From contig NMRA01000624.1 in the NCBI GenBank assembly GCA_002633005.1, positions 1 through 20,529 on the forward strand: a stretch of 20,529 nucleotides of DNA, written 5' to 3'. This stretch comes from Phoronis australis. Taxonomy: Eukaryota > Phoronida > Phoronidae. The position numbers and the translations under genes were made by a program. This document shows, piece by piece, positions 18,536-20,529 of the stretch (the first letter of the stretch is position 1; every line of letters starts with the position of its first letter). A model generated the notes under the pieces. It made no database searches. It was not told the origin of the DNA and saw nothing but the letters and a program-made list of their open reading frames with translations.

Positions 18536-18615
18536 TTATTTCTCTGAATATCCTTACAAGCGCGGGACTTTGGGAGAAGCTTGTCCAGCCACAATTGACA
18601 GAGACAGGCTTTGTG
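18536..18615 (+). CDS. CAP-domain protein, C-terminal exon of the CAP fold
   Basis: Acceptor TTGATTGCAG and donor GTG/gtaagt. The first base completes Ser from exon 15228-15293, then 26 codons read YFSEYPYKRGTLGEACP followed by ATIDRDRLC, and a final G is left over. The PYKRG...CP...LC pattern corresponds to the end of CAP domains, where NYxPxGN..g..PYxxGxxCs.CP..C..gLC is usual. The Gly-Asn normally following CNYxP is absent at the exon junction, and one of the usual Cys positions before CP is Glu-Ala, so this is a divergent member. Phase matches exons on both sides. Confidence 0.8.
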
Positions 18616-18760
18616 GTAAGTGTTACGTCATCAGTATTTGTGTTTTGTCGTTATGCCATTTGCTCTAAACCAAACCGAGAAAGTGAATTCAACCTTCACA
18701 GTCAATGAATATTAAACCTCCTGTTTCGTTTTGTTTCATATTATTTTATTTCGTTATCAG

Positions 18761-18871
18761 ATTGCAGAGGAAAGGTTTGTTACAATGGCGGCATCATTGA
18801 CCCAAACACATGCCAGTGCAAATGTAAAGGTTCGTCAACTCTGAATTACAAGCCGGAGAACAACTGCAAGT
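18761..18871 (+). CDS. CAP-domain protein, EGF-like cysteine-rich exon
   Basis: Acceptor TTTCGTTATCAG and donor AAGT/gtaagt. The bases AT complete Asp with the G of the previous exon, giving LC-D-C, then CRGKVCYNGGIIDPNTCQCK followed by a further CKG and a Cys near the end. C-x4-C-x-NGG-x5-TC-x-C-x-C is an EGF-like pattern seen C-terminal to CAP domains in many invertebrate proteins. An earlier donor (AAAG/gttcgt near 18828) is possible but weaker. If the 18871 donor is not used, the frame runs on to a TAA at about 18930 with a hydrophobic tail. Ends in phase 1. Confidence 0.75.
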
Positions 18872-20152
18872 GTAAGTTATCAGCAGTTCAGTGCCAGGCC
18901 TTTTCTCTCGTGCTCATCATTTCCGTGTAAAAGTCAAATGCATTCAAACGATTATTATGTGCACGTACAATGTTTGTACTAACACGAACTTCATCTGGAA
19001 AATTAACTACTGCATGTGCCATCAACCAATACCAATATTTGACTACTGGAGTTCACTTCAAAATTTGCATAATATCGTTTAACCCGTATTCTGTTCGCGG
19101 GCAACTGAGGACCTTATGAACGAGACAAGATTTGGTTGCCTGATAAAATATTTGAGGGGCTGCACGGCGCCTGAAATCACCCATGCCAGACAAGTTCGAC
19201 TGGACAAAGATATACCGGAAACACCACCCCCCCTTCCCTTAACTGGCCAGCCAAAACACTCCATATAACACGTAAATAAATGTACAGTTCACTAATATAT
19301 TACCATGCCAGCGCCAATACAGACACCGACAATCATCAAATCCACTGCATGCTGCTGGAAGTTTCAACTAGGTCAGTAGATGTTCGATATACTTGCCAAC
19401 CTAATTATTAACAATTAAGTTGCGTCACAGTGTATACGGAATGACACATACCAGAAAAATGCAATCTAGAAAAGACCCTCCAGAAACACAAAATGGATCG
19501 TCTAAATTTAAACATAGGGTGCCACAAAGCATGTTGACATGATTCGGAGCATGATGATGATTACTAAACGACTGATACCAATAAAATACCCACTGTAATC
19601 GGCATGTTAATAGTTTGCCACTCTCAATGTTCCAGTTAAGTTACATGATTATTTCAAAGCAACAGTTGCAACACACTGAGAGTGAATTTATCGATGTCAT
19701 CAAAATCAGGAAACGGTCAACGAAGCCCACTGACAATGAGCTCGTAGCAAAGCCTGCATTACGCGGGGTGGTTTGAATTTCGAAAACAATGGACATTTTG
19801 ATCATATTTCGCAAACGTAGACAATTTTATCGGTATCGTCCTTACGCAGCTCAACCCGGCAGAATTGAAATCCGTATACACGACGATGACTCTGAGGCTC
19901 CATTTTCTTGAGATGAAACGGAATTCGTAGGCCTACATCCAGAAATGAGGATGCCATGACGGTTACTCGCAGGAAACGGGACCCAAATTGTTTGTATTTG
20001 TGGTCCACAAAATTCTGTTTCGTAAGTACTGAGCATCATCATCCCCCTACTTTTGGACCAGTGCGTGCTTTTTAAAAATGAGTGACTATACTCCATCACA
20101 TACTAGGACGGAAACATTTAGTCAGAGAATTACTAGAAAAAAGTTTTGTCAG
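18872..20152. other. Probable intron or 3' flank of the CAP gene; one minus ORF
   Basis: No further EGF-like exon is visible before 20153. Minus-strand frames at 19079-19264 and 19802-20099 overlap this region; only the one at 19802-20008 is listed separately. No repeat is recognised. Confidence 0.35.
19802..20008 (-). CDS. Weak candidate small ORF or first exon
   Basis: The minus-strand frame runs from an ATG at 20008 to TGA, 68 codons, and contains a second ATG (start MASSFLDVGLRIPFHLKK). Its C-terminal half (EPQSHRRVYGFQFCRVELRK) looks protein-like. A strong donor (GAGCTGC/gtaagg near 19848) lies inside it, so it may be a first exon rather than a complete small protein. The other minus frame is also open across it. 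No family is recognised and no promoter or acceptor supports it. Confidence 0.15.
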   Translation of the reverse strand: MDHKYKQFGSRFLRVTVMASSFLDVGLRIPFHLKKMEPQSHRRVYGFQFCRVELRKDDTDKIVYVCEI

Positions 20153-20205
20153 GTTCGCCTACTAAAGTTGCTCATTGCATTGGAAACATAACGGAGTTGT
20201 CGTGA
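20153..20205 (+). CDS. Possible last exon of the CAP/EGF-like gene
   Basis: After the acceptor AAAAGTTTTGTCAG, the bases GT complete a Cys codon with the T left by exon 18761-18871, giving Cys followed by SPTKVAHCIGNITELS and TGA. The NIT triplet would be an N-glycosylation site. A donor-like gtgagg starts at 20203, so it could instead be an internal exon. Only the phase and the two Cys support the link; the intron would be 1281 bases. Confidence 0.25.
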
Positions 20206-20529
20206 GGACTCGATTGGGACCTCAGGGGTCTCACGCTCCACTGGCTAATTTGAAAAGGCTTTGTCCAGTCACGCGTTGTGGGTCATAAATCGAGATAATG
20301 ATACCAACAGCTGACGCGACAAACAGAACTACTTTCTTTTACTTCATTTGTGCACTAACTGGAGAAATTTAGAATTAGACTTTTAAACACTATCCGATCG
20401 TCAACATTTTTCGGGAGACTTAAATCTCAATGTAGTTTGCGCAAAGACGATGTGCAATTTTTGGAGGTGTATTGACGATGATCAACGTTAAAACGGAGAG
20501 CAAATAAGTGCGTAATTGATCATCCAATC
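20206..20529. other. No feature seen
   Basis: There is no AATAAA close to the stop at 20205, no open frame of note and no repeat. Confidence 0.4.

Noticed and set aside
1-20529. CRISPR array, bacterial operon or prophage
   Set aside because: There are no regularly spaced direct repeats, Shine-Dalgarno sites or long contiguous frames. Splice signals and LINE/MITE content indicate an animal genome.

Overview
This window looks like a gene-poor, intron-rich metazoan nuclear genome, probably a marine invertebrate. No long open reading frame encodes a cellular protein. The coding signal comes as short blocks of about 65 to 110 bases with consensus GT/AG borders and matching intron phases. The rest is AT-leaning DNA full of small inverted-repeat transposons and decayed retroelements. 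The palindromic octamer TACATGTA occurs six times, which hints at a marine lineage but does not name one. Two single N bases (9300, 12520) mark unresolved assembly positions. I cannot name the species.

The best-supported host gene is on the + strand at the right. Three exons (15228-15293, 18536-18615, 18761-18871) join in phase and encode the C-terminal part of a secreted CAP-superfamily (SCP/CRISP/PR-1-like) protein followed by an EGF-like, cysteine-rich tail. A fourth, weaker exon may lie at 20153-20205. The 3.2 kb intron between the first two exons holds a dead LINE (15813-18074, minus strand) and the end of an inverted-repeat DNA transposon abutting it. A GIY-YIG fragment of a Penelope-like retroelement (14332-14643), flanked by inverted repeats, lies upstream of the first exon.

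Two further host genes are inferred on the minus strand. One is the 3' end of an unrecognised gene with three phase-compatible exons (13483-13571, 12861-12949, 12634-12722, the last with a stop codon). The other is a pair of exons (7984-8072, 7773-7843) encoding a basic segment followed by one transmembrane helix. A weaker + strand exon pair is at 5939-6027 and 6163-6216.

The middle (8.2-12.1 kb) is a cluster of non-autonomous DNA transposons. It holds a truncated small MITE (8276-8396) directly abutting a 1.37 kb element with terminal inverted repeats and CGAGTA-rich subterminal arrays (8398-9767). It also holds a PIF/Harbinger-like MITE with a TAA target duplication (10359-10875), and a 158-base element made almost entirely of nested TGTTACATTTTA palindromes (11916-12073). 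A full-length inverted partner of the small MITE is at 2464-2601. The leftmost 7.5 kb is otherwise nearly featureless.
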